A program made the position numbers and the translations under genes. DNA of 56,266 nt from Desulfamplus magnetovallimortis (GTDB lineage Bacteria; Desulfobacterota; Desulfobacteria; Desulfobacterales; Desulfobacteraceae). Numbering within the stretch: the stretch's first letter is position 1; each line of letters opens with the position of its first letter. This document shows, piece after piece, positions 1 to 7,693 of the stretch. The notes under the pieces are model-generated. The model ran no database searches. It was not told the origin of the DNA and saw only the letters and a program-made list of their open reading frames with translations. The stretch covers positions 678,856-735,121 of the forward strand of contig NZ_LT828540.1 of assembly GCF_900170035.1 (NCBI RefSeq). Reading direction: 5' to 3'.

Positions 1-37
1 AAAAAAACAGGCATCCTTCATTTGAACCCAAAAATAC

Positions 38-96
38 TTTACACTTTTTTGTGAGAGATTCCCGCCACACAGACTTTTCTCTCCGGAAAGTGTAAA
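38..96. repeat. Family G inverted repeat, copy 1
   Basis: TTTACACTTT at 38-47 faces AAAGTGTAAA at 87-96, a perfect 10-bp inverted repeat around about 40 bp. Two relatives lie at 10296-10354 and 23746-23857. In all three the sequence beyond one arm continues with a near-identical AATGAARCATGCC motif, so these are copies of one dispersed element and not chance palindromes. It sits in a gene-free leader (1-590) that otherwise holds element A1 and AT-rich sequence. Confidence 0.6.
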
Positions 97-287
97 CTGG
101 GAAATGAAGCATGCCAAAAAACAGAAGAATTATTAATCTTCTCATATCATGCATTTATATACACATATAAATCAGGAATGCAAAAAAAATATCCTACGGT
201 AAAAAACTGGGAAAAAAATTGACAAATCAAATAAAGACTAATAGGATGATTTAAGTCAGTCGATTGACCGACATACTACACTATATA

Positions 288-451
288 CTCAAAGTCGACA
301 CCTATGATCTTGTAAGCCTTGTCAACACTGTCTGAATCAGGATTCCCAAGATTAACAAGATAAGGCAGGTTATCTATCCTGAGCATCCTATCCATCCTGG
401 TTCAGACAACTGCAATAACTTCTGAAAAAGCAATAAGATGTCGATTTTGAG
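288..451 (+). mobile_element. Family A MITE, copy A1 (164 bp)
   Basis: The element starts CTCAAAGTCGACA and ends TGTCGATTTTGAG, so the 13-bp ends are inverted repeats with one mismatch. Inside is a second imperfect palindrome built on CTGAATCAGGAT and its complement. It is flanked by TATATA (282-287) and TTTATA (452-457), a 5/6 match to the 6-bp duplications seen around the other copies. It is about 10 bp shorter than A2 and A3 because one of two adjacent TATCCTGG-like units is missing. No ORF inside, so it is non-autonomous. Confidence 0.75.
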
Positions 452-590
452 TTTATAGTTTGAGTTCAAAATCATGGTTTAAATCATGAAAATTATGGTT
501 TAGAAAAAATGCAAACCAAATAATCAAATATGCAAATAATAATACATCAAAAAAACCAGATGCACTTTCAAAGTAAATACAAGGAGGGTT

Positions 591-1124
591 ATGGAGCAGC
601 AGTTTCAAGAAATAAAACCTCGTAAAAATATTTGGAAACCTATCTATCTGAAATCCATGCTGTGGTTTACAGGACGTGCTGTACAGGCAGCTTCCAGGGT
701 TGACCCTGAAGTAAAAGCAGAATTTGAGGCAATGCCGGAAGGATATACATTCGCTCTTGGAGCATGGCCGTCTGGACCATATATGGTGATTGAGAGGCAA
801 AGCGATGGAACAGCAAAATATATGGGTTCCTCAACTGAAAACATAAAAATTGATCTCAGCCTTTTGTTCAAAAGTTCTGAACACCTTTTCCTTGCTTTTA
901 CATTCAGGGAGAGTACCCCCATTGCCACAGCAAGGGATCGTCTTCTTGTTGATGGAGATATACCCCATGCCTGCGCTGCTGTCAGAATTCTTGATATTGT
1001 CCAGGTTTATCTTTTGCCAAAATTAATTGCAAAACTTGCAATTAAACGCTACCCCCGCTGGTCTTTTAAACGTCACACCATATATCGTGCACTTGTTAAC
1101 CTCCGTGCAATTGCTGGTGTTTAG
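591..1124 (+). CDS. SCP2-like (sterol-carrier-type) domain protein
   Basis: 177 residues. A strong AAGGAGGG ribosome site lies just before the ATG. There is no signal peptide. The middle (about residues 50-160) has the pattern of SCP2-like lipid-binding domains in anaerobes: a beta-rich stretch ending in an IDLSLLFKS-type strand, then a conserved R-L-x-V-x-GDI turn, then a helix running into LLPKLIAKLAIKRYP. The assignment rests on this pattern only and the ligand is unknown. It is the first gene of a same-strand run with two Fe-ADH-family genes and AOR, so a role in handling a hydrophobic alcohol or aldehyde substrate is possible but inferred. Confidence 0.5.
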   Translation: MEQQFQEIKPRKNIWKPIYLKSMLWFTGRAVQAASRVDPEVKAEFEAMPEGYTFALGAWPSGPYMVIERQSDGTAKYMGSSTENIKIDLSLLFKSSEHLFLAFTFRESTPIATARDRLLVDGDIPHACAAVRILDIVQVYLLPKLIAKLAIKRYPRWSFKRHTIYRALVNLRAIAGV

Positions 1125-1180
1125 ACCACTGCCGATTTTCAGAAATCAGGATTTTTAAGATGACCACCATGTTTCTCGTC

Positions 1181-1193
1181 AGTCATAAGTTCT
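1181..1193. repeat. Solo end of family H element
   Basis: AGTCATAAGTTCT matches the terminal inverted repeat of the complete family H element at 44187-44278. No partner arm is seen downstream before the next gene, so this is a solo end or remnant. Confidence 0.4.
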
Positions 1194-1299
1194 CTAATGA
1201 GACCACAGATAGTATTTTTCAGAGAATTGAAAGTACAATATGTGGTGGTGGATTTGAGAAGTTAGGACTCTTGATCATTGTTTTAGGAAAGGAAAAAAA

Positions 1300-2658
1300 A
1301 TGTCCATGACGGAAAGGTTTGAATTTTTATGCCGGACAAAGACCCTGTCCGGAAACCGCTCTATGGAGCATCTTCCCTTTGAGCTATCTTCAATGGATGC
1401 CAAGAAACCCTTTGTTCTTATCAGCAGCAGCGACAGGGAAAGGGGTTGCCATAAATCCCTGGTTCGTGCCTTTGAAGGAAGCGGAGTTTCACTTGGTATA
1501 TCCACTGTTACCTCCCTTGATTCACAAAGCCTTAAAGCTCAATATGCTCTTTTTAACGAAAGGGGTTTTGACAGCATTATTGCCTTTGGAACCGGTGAGG
1601 TAGTGGATATGGCAAAACTTCTCAACATTGTTGCTTTTTATGGGCCTGAGATACTCAGAAATCCGGAAAAATCCTTAAACGGCGGTTTATACCCACTTGT
1701 CTATATCCCCACAGGGGCTGGATGCGGCATGGAAACCTGCAACGAAATTTCTTTTAATGAAAAAACATTTTCTTCTCCTGCTCTTATGCCGGATATTGCT
1801 CTATTTGCGCCTGAAATAATGGATACAACTTCTATTCAGGAAATTTTTGGTATCCGGCTTCAATCTGATATAAATGATTTAGATACAAATTTTTTAAATA
1901 TAAATGAAACCTCAAACAGTAATATTAAAAAAAATTCTGCAAACCCTTTTATAAACTCAGGGTTATCAAGTTTATCAATATGCAGCGAAGCTTATGCCAT
2001 GTCAAACAATCCGCCTGCAAGGGCATATGCCTCGGTTGCCATTTCCATGGTAATGGAAAGTTTTGCATCTTTGATCATGGAAGCAAAAGATATTCTTTCA
2101 TCCAATAAGAATATAAAATCCCACAAAAACTGCATGTTAGGTAAATCAGGAACAAATAAAACATCTATAAAAAAACGCCATTTAAAAAAATCAGATACAA
2201 AGGCCATGCATTTAATAAGCTGCTACTCAAACAAGAAAAGACTATCTGAGAACATGACAAAGATAGCCCAGGCATCAGCAATTTCAGGTTATATAAGAGC
2301 AAACATAAAAGATATAAAATGCATTGAAATTGCCAATTTATTTACGGATAGCCATCCTGATGCCATGAAAAATATACCGGCTGGCCAATGCATGGCAATG
2401 CTACTTCCGGAAATATTAATAACATATGAAGAAAAACAGAATCTGCTTGGCTCCCTGCTTCTGCCCCTGAGTGACCAGCTCACATATGCCGCAACTCCCC
2501 TGCCCCAGCGAAGAGATATGGCATTACACTCCATCCGGACTCTTTTAAACGATCTCTTTATAATAACAGATGGCAGAGTACCAAGAACCATTGATGATAC
2601 TGGAATACCAAGAGATAACCTCTCCACACTTATGGAGCAGGCAGGGAGGCAATCATGA
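1300..2658 (+). CDS. Degenerate iron-containing alcohol dehydrogenase paralogue (metal site lost)
   Basis: 452 residues, related to the next gene along most of its length: a GTGEVVDMAK nucleotide-binding turn, a PTGAGCGMET segment in place of PTTAGTGSEVT, and a shared C-terminal LLLPL...AATP motif. All four metal ligands of the family are replaced: Asp by Ser223, His by Ile227, His by Leu, and the PHG His by Ala361. It also has two Asn/Lys/Ser-rich inserts (about residues 185-224 and 264-322) and lacks the C-terminal 60 or so residues of its neighbour. The frame is intact, and the stop overlaps the next ATG (ATGA), so the two are translationally coupled. Seen: loss of ligands. Inferred: a non-catalytic partner or regulatory subunit. 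A decaying duplicate is the alternative. Confidence 0.8.
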   Translation: MSMTERFEFLCRTKTLSGNRSMEHLPFELSSMDAKKPFVLISSSDRERGCHKSLVRAFEGSGVSLGISTVTSLDSQSLKAQYALFNERGFDSIIAFGTGEVVDMAKLLNIVAFYGPEILRNPEKSLNGGLYPLVYIPTGAGCGMETCNEISFNEKTFSSPALMPDIALFAPEIMDTTSIQEIFGIRLQSDINDLDTNFLNINETSNSNIKKNSANPFINSGLSSLSICSEAYAMSNNPPARAYASVAISMVMESFASLIMEAKDILSSNKNIKSHKNCMLGKSGTNKTSIKKRHLKKSDTKAMHLISCYSNKKRLSENMTKIAQASAISGYIRANIKDIKCIEIANLFTDSHPDAMKNIPAGQCMAMLLPEILITYEEKQNLLGSLLLPLSDQLTYAATPLPQRRDMALHSIRTLLNDLFIITDGRVPRTIDDTGIPRDNLSTLMEQAGRQS

Positions 2659-3905
2659 TAGTTATACCTGATTACTATGAGTTTTATTGCGGAGTCAACA
2701 TTGTGGCAGGTCATGATGTGCTGGAGAGAATTCCAGAGCTTCTTGGAATAATGGGTGCAGATGCCCCCATGATCCTTACGGATAAAGGGGTCAAACTGGC
2801 AGGTCTTGCAGATATTTTAACAAAAGCCATCGGGAATGATATTTCGATAAAAACCATTGAAGATGATGTGCCACCGGATTCTGATCTCAATACTGTCAAT
2901 AATCTTGCCGGCATATACAGGGAAAAAGGGTGTGATTCCATAATTGCCCTTGGAGGCGGCTCTGTTCTTGATACTGCAAAGGGAGTAAACATTCTTGTAT
3001 CTGAAAAGTCGGATAATATTCTTGATTTTAAAGGTTCAGGAGCACTCAAACATAAACTTAAACCTCTGATTGCCGTGCCCACAACTGCCGGAACCGGCTC
3101 TGAGGTTACCATGGCAGCGGTTATTGCGGACAAAGCAAATGACAGAAAACTTCTTTTCGGCTCCCTGTTTCTGCTTCCGGATGCTGCTGTTATTGACTCC
3201 CGCATGACAATGACACTTCCTCCACATATTACAGCTCTCACAGCAATGGATGCTCTCACCCACGCTGTTGAGGCAAGCTACTGCCTTGGAAGAAACCCAT
3301 TGAGTGACAGTTATGCACACGAGGCAATAGAGATGATAAACAGAGATCTTCTCAAGGTGCTCAAAACTCCGGATGATAAAGATGGTCGTCTTGCACTTGC
3401 AACTGCTGCAACCATGGCAGGCATCGCTTTTTCCAACTCCCCTGTGGGTATGGTGCATACCCTTGGTCATTCTGTTGGTTCTGTGTGCCATGCTCCACAC
3501 GGCACATGCATGGCAATACTTCTTCCTTATGGCATGGAGTACAATATGCACAAAAGAGAGGAGAGAATTGGAGAGATTCTTCTTCCACTTGCAGGGCCTG
3601 ATATCTTTGCCGCTACACCTTTTAATCTAAGGGCGGAAAAAGCTGTGGCTCATATCAGAAAACTTAATCAGGAACTTTCAGTGGCCACAGGGGGAATCCA
3701 TGGCACCTCTTTGGGTGAATTAAAGGACAGAGATGGAAACAAAATGGTTTTGAAGGAAAAACTTCCCGATATAGCAAAGACAGCCATGGGTGATGGGACT
3801 CTTTTTTACAATCCTGAAGATATGGACTATGAAGATTTTCTTATGGTTCTGGAAGCTGCATATGAAGGAGTACCCCTGGACAGATCACGGATAAAATGCG
3901 GTTAG
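2655..3905 (+). CDS. Iron-containing alcohol dehydrogenase
   Basis: 416 residues, the usual length for the Fe-ADH (type III) family, which interconverts alcohols and aldehydes with NAD(P). Visible are GGGSVLDTAK (residues 101-109), PTTAGTGSEVT (about 142-152), and the complete metal site: Asp199 and His203 in AMDALTHAVEA, His268 in GMVHTLGH, and His282 in APHG. The start overlaps the stop of the degenerate paralogue. AOR lies downstream, beyond repeats B1/F1/A2, so the pair could link alcohol oxidation to aldehyde oxidation. The substrate cannot be told from sequence. Confidence 0.9.
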   Translation: MIVIPDYYEFYCGVNIVAGHDVLERIPELLGIMGADAPMILTDKGVKLAGLADILTKAIGNDISIKTIEDDVPPDSDLNTVNNLAGIYREKGCDSIIALGGGSVLDTAKGVNILVSEKSDNILDFKGSGALKHKLKPLIAVPTTAGTGSEVTMAAVIADKANDRKLLFGSLFLLPDAAVIDSRMTMTLPPHITALTAMDALTHAVEASYCLGRNPLSDSYAHEAIEMINRDLLKVLKTPDDKDGRLALATAATMAGIAFSNSPVGMVHTLGHSVGSVCHAPHGTCMAILLPYGMEYNMHKREERIGEILLPLAGPDIFAATPFNLRAEKAVAHIRKLNQELSVATGGIHGTSLGELKDRDGNKMVLKEKLPDIAKTAMGDGTLFYNPEDMDYEDFLMVLEAAYEGVPLDRSRIKCG

Positions 3906-3920
3906 GAATTGATTTTCAAT

Positions 3921-4002
3921 AACCAACATGGCGGTTCACAGCCACAATCGAAGAGTAGAAAGTCTTTATAAAAACAGCCATTTGCGGGGACTTTCATATA
4001 AA
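3921..4002 (+). repeat. Family B hairpin repeat, copy B1
   Basis: About 80 bp with two small palindromes: a CATGGCGG/GCCAC-type hairpin at the left and GAAAGTC...GACTTTC at the right, ending in ACTTTCATATAAA. The same unit is at 11621-11783 (two copies), 17801-17884 (reverse), 21989-22074, 41138-41210 and 56071-56266. Confidence 0.75.
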
Positions 4003-4275
4003 CTTGCCCATTCACCTCGCCCCCAGCCACATTTTACAGACTTGGGAGGGGGAGTTTGGGTAAGTTACTCAAAATCGACACCTACAACATCTTGAGCCTT
4101 GTCAATACTGTCTGAATCAGGATTCCCAAGATTAACAGGATAAGGCAGGATTATCTATCCTGAGCATCCTATCCATCCTGGTTATCCTGGTTCAGACAAC
4201 TGCAATAACTTATGCAAAAGCAATAAGATGTCGATTTTGAGAAGTTAATTAAACCCAATTACTTAGTTTCAAAAA
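4003..4275 (+). repeat. Repeat F copy 1, interrupted by MITE A2
   Basis: The stretch from GCCCATTCACCTCGCCCCCAG to TAATTAAACCCAATTAC matches 11787-11870, where it is uninterrupted. Here it is split after GGGTAAGTTA by element A2 (4068-4241). Family B units precede both copies, so B plus F travel together. Confidence 0.7.
4068..4241 (+). mobile_element. Family A MITE, copy A2 (174 bp)
   Basis: Perfect 13-bp terminal inverted repeats: CTCAAAATCGACA at the left, TGTCGATTTTGAG at the right. It is flanked by a perfect 6-bp duplication AAGTTA (4062-4067 and 4242-4247). The paralogous F copy near 11842 reads GGTAAGATAATTAAACCC with no element, which is an empty site and fixes the element boundaries. 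Confidence 0.9.
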
Positions 4276-4304
4276 CTACCCAACAAAAGAATCAGGAGTA
4301 AATC

Positions 4305-6353
4305 ATGCGTGGCTCCCATAGAAAAACAGGCTATATGGGTAAAATAATGGTGGTGGATCTATCCAATGGAACCATAGAAACAGAAACTATACCCCACACA
4401 GTCTATGAATCATTTTTATCAGGCATGGGATTGGCAGCCCATGTGCTTTATCACAGAATTCCCGAGGGTGTTGACCCATTGGGCCCTGACAATATGCTCG
4501 GGTTTGTCTCAGGTCTTTTAACTGGTACAGGCTCCCTTTTTACCGGCCGATGGATGATAGCGTCCAAATCGCCCCTGACAGGTACCTGGGGTGAAGCCAA
4601 CTGCGGTGGCAATTTTTCTCCAGCCATCAAAAGATGTGGTGTTGATGGTATCTTTTTCAAGGGAACAAGCCCCAAACCTGTATATCTTTATGTGGATGAC
4701 AATCGTGCAGAGCTTCGGGATGCCACATTGATATGGGGAAAAGATACTGTTGAAACTGAGGAATATTTTATCGAAAAGCATTTTCTAAATGAAGATGGAT
4801 TTATAAGAAGTGATTCTTCTCTCCAAGATAACTCTTTAAATGAAAAAGAGCTAAAAAAATATCGCCGTAAAAAGGTGGCTGTTGCATGCATAGGGCCATC
4901 TGGTGAAAAGCTCTCCCTTATATCCGGAGTTTCAACAGATAAAGGACGAATGGCGGCAAGATCCGGCCTTGGTGCTGTAATGGGTTCCAAACGCCTTAAA
5001 GCTGTGGTTCTGTCAGGAACAAGGAGAATCCATCCCCACAATCGAGAAGAGATAAAACGTCTCAGCCGCATCTGTAACCGATGGGTTCAGTTCCAGCCAC
5101 CTCTTATGCCAGGATTTCTCACAGCACCTGTGGGAGCCTTGATGAGGCTTATGCCCTGGGTAATGACCCAGGATGGTCTTCTTTATAAAATTTTCCTCAG
5201 AAAATGGGGCACCGTCTCCATGAACCAAATATCAGTTGAGATGGGTGACTCACCAATAAAAAACTGGAAAGGCACAAGCTCAGACTGGGGTTTTTTCAAA
5301 AGCCTTTCATCCAACCCTGACACATTTACCGAAAAAGAGACCCAAAAATACCATTGCTATTCATGCCCTCTGGGATGCGGTGGAATATGTAAAACCACAG
5401 GCAAGTACCAGAAGACCCACAAACCTGAATACGAAACTGTACTCTCTTTGGGCGGTTTTGTGATGAACAAAGATATGGATATCATATTTCAGCTCAATGA
5501 GATGTTGAACCGTGCCGGTATGGATACCATATCCGCAGGTCATGTGGTGGCATTTGCAATGGAATGCTATGAAAATGGGCTGATAACTAAGGAAGATACA
5601 GATGGAGTTCCATTAAAATGGGGAGAGCCTGATGCCATAACCTGGCTTATAGAAAAGATGATATCAAGGGAAGGTATCGGAGATATCCTTGCAGATGGTG
5701 TAAAACGAGCTTCCATGCATATTGGTGAAAAGTCCACAACCTTTGCTGCCCACGCAGGAGGACAGGAGCTTGCAATGCATGACGGCAGAAATGATCCAGG
5801 ATATGCCTTGCACTACAGTGTAGAGGCAGCTCCGGGACGACACACATACGGCTCTGGTATCTATTATGAGATGTACCAATTATGGAAACGTGTAAAGGGC
5901 ATTCCAAAAATAGCCCCATTTTACTCAAAAAAGAGCAAATATGTTCCAGACAAGAAACATGCAAGGATAGGAAAAGCCAACAGTGAATTCATGAACATAA
6001 TGAACGGGTCGGGAGTCTGCATGTTCGGAGGATTCATGGGAGCCAACAGAATCAGAATTTTTGACTGGCTCAACGCTGCCACAGGATGGAATCATACCCC
6101 TGAAAAATATATGGAGATCGGAAGTCAAATCCAGACATTAAAACAGGCTTTTAATATAAAACAGGGCGTTGAACCATCAACTCTTGCGTTAAAAGAGCGT
6201 GTAATCGGCCATCCTCCACAGGAAAAAGGCGCCAATAAAGGTCGAAGCGTACCCCTTGAAACCATGATGGAAGATTACTGGGAGCTTTACGGCTGGGATA
6301 AAAAAACAGGCAAGCCTTCACCGGAGCAGATTGAAGCAGTAAGCCGCATTTGA
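4305..6353 (+). CDS. Aldehyde:ferredoxin oxidoreductase (tungsten AOR family)
   Basis: 682 residues. AOR enzymes oxidise aldehydes to acids (or the reverse) using a tungsten- or molybdenum-bispyranopterin and one [4Fe-4S] cluster, with ferredoxin as partner. The N-terminus has the family GYMGKIMVVDLSNG start, followed by the GEANCGGNFSPAIK pterin-binding region (residues about 96-110). Cluster ligands are visible at Cys351, Cys354 and Cys358 (CYSCPLGC), with a fourth candidate at Cys572 in GSGVCMFGG. CAGGAG precedes the ATG. A four-cluster ferredoxin and a TetR regulator follow on the same strand, consistent with a dedicated electron acceptor and local control. The length is slightly above the 600-residue norm because of an extra loop near residues 165-185. 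Confidence 0.92.
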   Translation: MRGSHRKTGYMGKIMVVDLSNGTIETETIPHTVYESFLSGMGLAAHVLYHRIPEGVDPLGPDNMLGFVSGLLTGTGSLFTGRWMIASKSPLTGTWGEANCGGNFSPAIKRCGVDGIFFKGTSPKPVYLYVDDNRAELRDATLIWGKDTVETEEYFIEKHFLNEDGFIRSDSSLQDNSLNEKELKKYRRKKVAVACIGPSGEKLSLISGVSTDKGRMAARSGLGAVMGSKRLKAVVLSGTRRIHPHNREEIKRLSRICNRWVQFQPPLMPGFLTAPVGALMRLMPWVMTQDGLLYKIFLRKWGTVSMNQISVEMGDSPIKNWKGTSSDWGFFKSLSSNPDTFTEKETQKYHCYSCPLGCGGICKTTGKYQKTHKPEYETVLSLGGFVMNKDMDIIFQLNEMLNRAGMDTISAGHVVAFAMECYENGLITKEDTDGVPLKWGEPDAITWLIEKMISREGIGDILADGVKRASMHIGEKSTTFAAHAGGQELAMHDGRNDPGYALHYSVEAAPGRHTYGSGIYYEMYQLWKRVKGIPKIAPFYSKKSKYVPDKKHARIGKANSEFMNIMNGSGVCMFGGFMGANRIRIFDWLNAATGWNHTPEKYMEIGSQIQTLKQAFNIKQGVEPSTLALKERVIGHPPQEKGANKGRSVPLETMMEDYWELYGWDKKTGKPSPEQIEAVSRI

Positions 6354-6404
6354 TTTTTTTAATTTTATGGATTGTACCTTTTGCAAACACATCGCTTCAT
6401 CCCC

Positions 6405-6491
6405 CTTTATCCCTCGCCCCTGGCTGGAAAGATAAATCACGGGCAAGGTGCCTTGGCAATGAACCTTTATTCCTCGCCCCTGGCTGGAAAG
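6405..6491. repeat. 27-bp direct repeat (two copies)
   Basis: CTTTAT(C/T)CCTCGCCCCTGGCTGGAAAG-type sequence occurs at 6405-6431 and 6465-6491, one difference apart, in the 194-bp gap between AOR and the ferredoxin. Between the copies is an inverted pair around GGCAAGGTGCCTTGGC. No function recognised. It could hold an mRNA processing or stability structure within the operon. Confidence 0.55.
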
Positions 6492-6547
6492 GGGGAAAAT
6501 AATGCAAAAAGATCACAGTCAACTTTAAAGGAGCCTTGATTGGAATA

Positions 6548-6973
6548 ATGTCTTTTTTTATAACAAAAGAGTGTACGGGCTGCATGGCATGCCTGTTAAT
6601 CTGTCCTTCCCAGGCCATAAAAGGGGAAAAAAAAGAACCGCACACCATACAGGATGAGCTATGTATTGATTGTGGCGCATGTGGAAGGGTATGTGCCTTT
6701 CAGGCTGTGCTGGATAATTTCGGCGATATCGCATCCCGTATCCCAAAAAAGGATTGGGATCGTCCGGTATTTAATCTTGATACCTGCATTTCATGCAACA
6801 TATGCACAGATACCTGCCCAACAAATGCACTTGAATCAAAACTTCAAAAACCCAAAAATCTCCACACATACCCCTGGCTTGCAAGGGAGAAAGATTGCAT
6901 TGCCTGTGGCTTCTGCGCCCTGGAGTGCCCGGTTGATGCCATTGAGATGAAAAAAGAAAATGAAGGAATATAA
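6548..6973 (+). CDS. Ferredoxin-type protein with four [4Fe-4S] motifs
   Basis: About 141 residues with four CxxCxxCxxxC motifs: CTGCMACLLICP, CIDCGACGRVCA, CISCNICTDTCP and CIACGFCALECP, enough for four [4Fe-4S] clusters. No signal peptide, so cytoplasmic. Position directly after AOR makes it the likely electron partner. Start choice is open: AAGGAG at 6528-6533 is only 2 nt before an in-frame TTG (6536) and 14 nt before the ATG used here. It ends 8 nt before the TetR gene, so the two are probably co-transcribed. Confidence 0.88.
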   Translation: MSFFITKECTGCMACLLICPSQAIKGEKKEPHTIQDELCIDCGACGRVCAFQAVLDNFGDIASRIPKKDWDRPVFNLDTCISCNICTDTCPTNALESKLQKPKNLHTYPWLAREKDCIACGFCALECPVDAIEMKKENEGI

Positions 6974-6981
6974 AAAAACAG

Positions 6982-7551
6982 ATGGCAAAAACCACAAGAG
7001 GAACCGGAGAAGATAACAGACAGAAAATCCTGGACGCTGCCATGTCACTCATTGCTGAAAATGGTGTGGATAAAACAAGCCTTGCAATGATTGCAAAAAA
7101 ATCAGGTGTCAGTAAAGGAACGCTATACTATTATTATGCCAGCAAAAACGATCTTGTTTTTGATATTGCTGATTTTAATGTTGATAAAATAAGCTCTGCA
7201 ATACTGTCCATCGGCAACATGGAAAACGGGACAGCATCATGGGAGCAACTGGTAAAGGCTTTTTTTGACTATCTTTTATCAGCAGAAGGAAGAAATCGCC
7301 TCCATCTATATCTTGTAAGAGAGGCAATCTCAGGAAATGAACTCCTTCAGAAAAGATTCCGTAAAACATATGCACAATGGTTTTCCATGGTGGAAGATAC
7401 CTATATAAAGCATAATGGAAATGATAAAGATGCACGAACCAAAGCTAAATTTTTTGTTGCAGTCCTGGAAGGATTTATATTGCAGAAGCTTTTAGATGTT
7501 GAAAAAATTGACATAGAAGATATTTTGAAAATGATAAATAAATTATCCTGA
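6982..7551 (+). CDS. TetR/AcrR-family transcriptional regulator
   Basis: 189 residues. The N-terminal helix-turn-helix is clear: ILDAAMSLIAENG, then TSLAMIAKKSGVSKGTLYYYYASKNDLV (residues about 15-60), with the typical YYYY recognition helix. The C-terminal ligand domain has no recognisable subclass. It is 8 nt downstream of the ferredoxin gene, so it is probably the local repressor of the AOR-ferredoxin module. That target is inferred from position. Confidence 0.9.
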   Translation: MAKTTRGTGEDNRQKILDAAMSLIAENGVDKTSLAMIAKKSGVSKGTLYYYYASKNDLVFDIADFNVDKISSAILSIGNMENGTASWEQLVKAFFDYLLSAEGRNRLHLYLVREAISGNELLQKRFRKTYAQWFSMVEDTYIKHNGNDKDARTKAKFFVAVLEGFILQKLLDVEKIDIEDILKMINKLS

Positions 7552-7565
7552 TTCTGATTTATTTT

Positions 7566-7590
7566 GGGGACAGATTTTAAATCTGTCCCC
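7566..7590. repeat. Perfect 12-bp palindrome after the TetR gene
   Basis: GGGGACAGATTT and AAATCTGTCCCC are separated by one base. The stem is strong but no T-run follows on the plus strand, so it is not a textbook terminator. It may still slow polymerase or block exonucleases at the end of the AOR transcript, or be a dispersed REP-like unit. Confidence 0.55.
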
Positions 7591-7610
7591 ATTGCTTGTC
7601 CCTATTGCTT

Positions 7611-7656
7611 GACAACCGCAATAACTCTGAAAAAGTAATAAAATGTCGATTTTGAG
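7611..7656 (+). repeat. Truncated family A element (right end only)
   Basis: GACAACCGCAATAAC through TGTCGATTTTGAG matches the last 46 bp of the complete A copies. The left two thirds are missing. Confidence 0.7.
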
Positions 7657-7693
7657 TATATAAATGACACCAAGCATATGAATTTTAAGTTTT

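Noticed and set aside
3036-3551. 171-codon open frame antisense to the Fe-ADH gene
   Set aside because: It lies wholly inside a gene with complete family motifs, has no ribosome site and a Cys/His-rich composition typical of an antisense shadow.
7566-7590. Perfect palindrome as an intrinsic terminator of the TetR gene
   Set aside because: No T-run follows on either side at the right distance; listed as a palindrome only.
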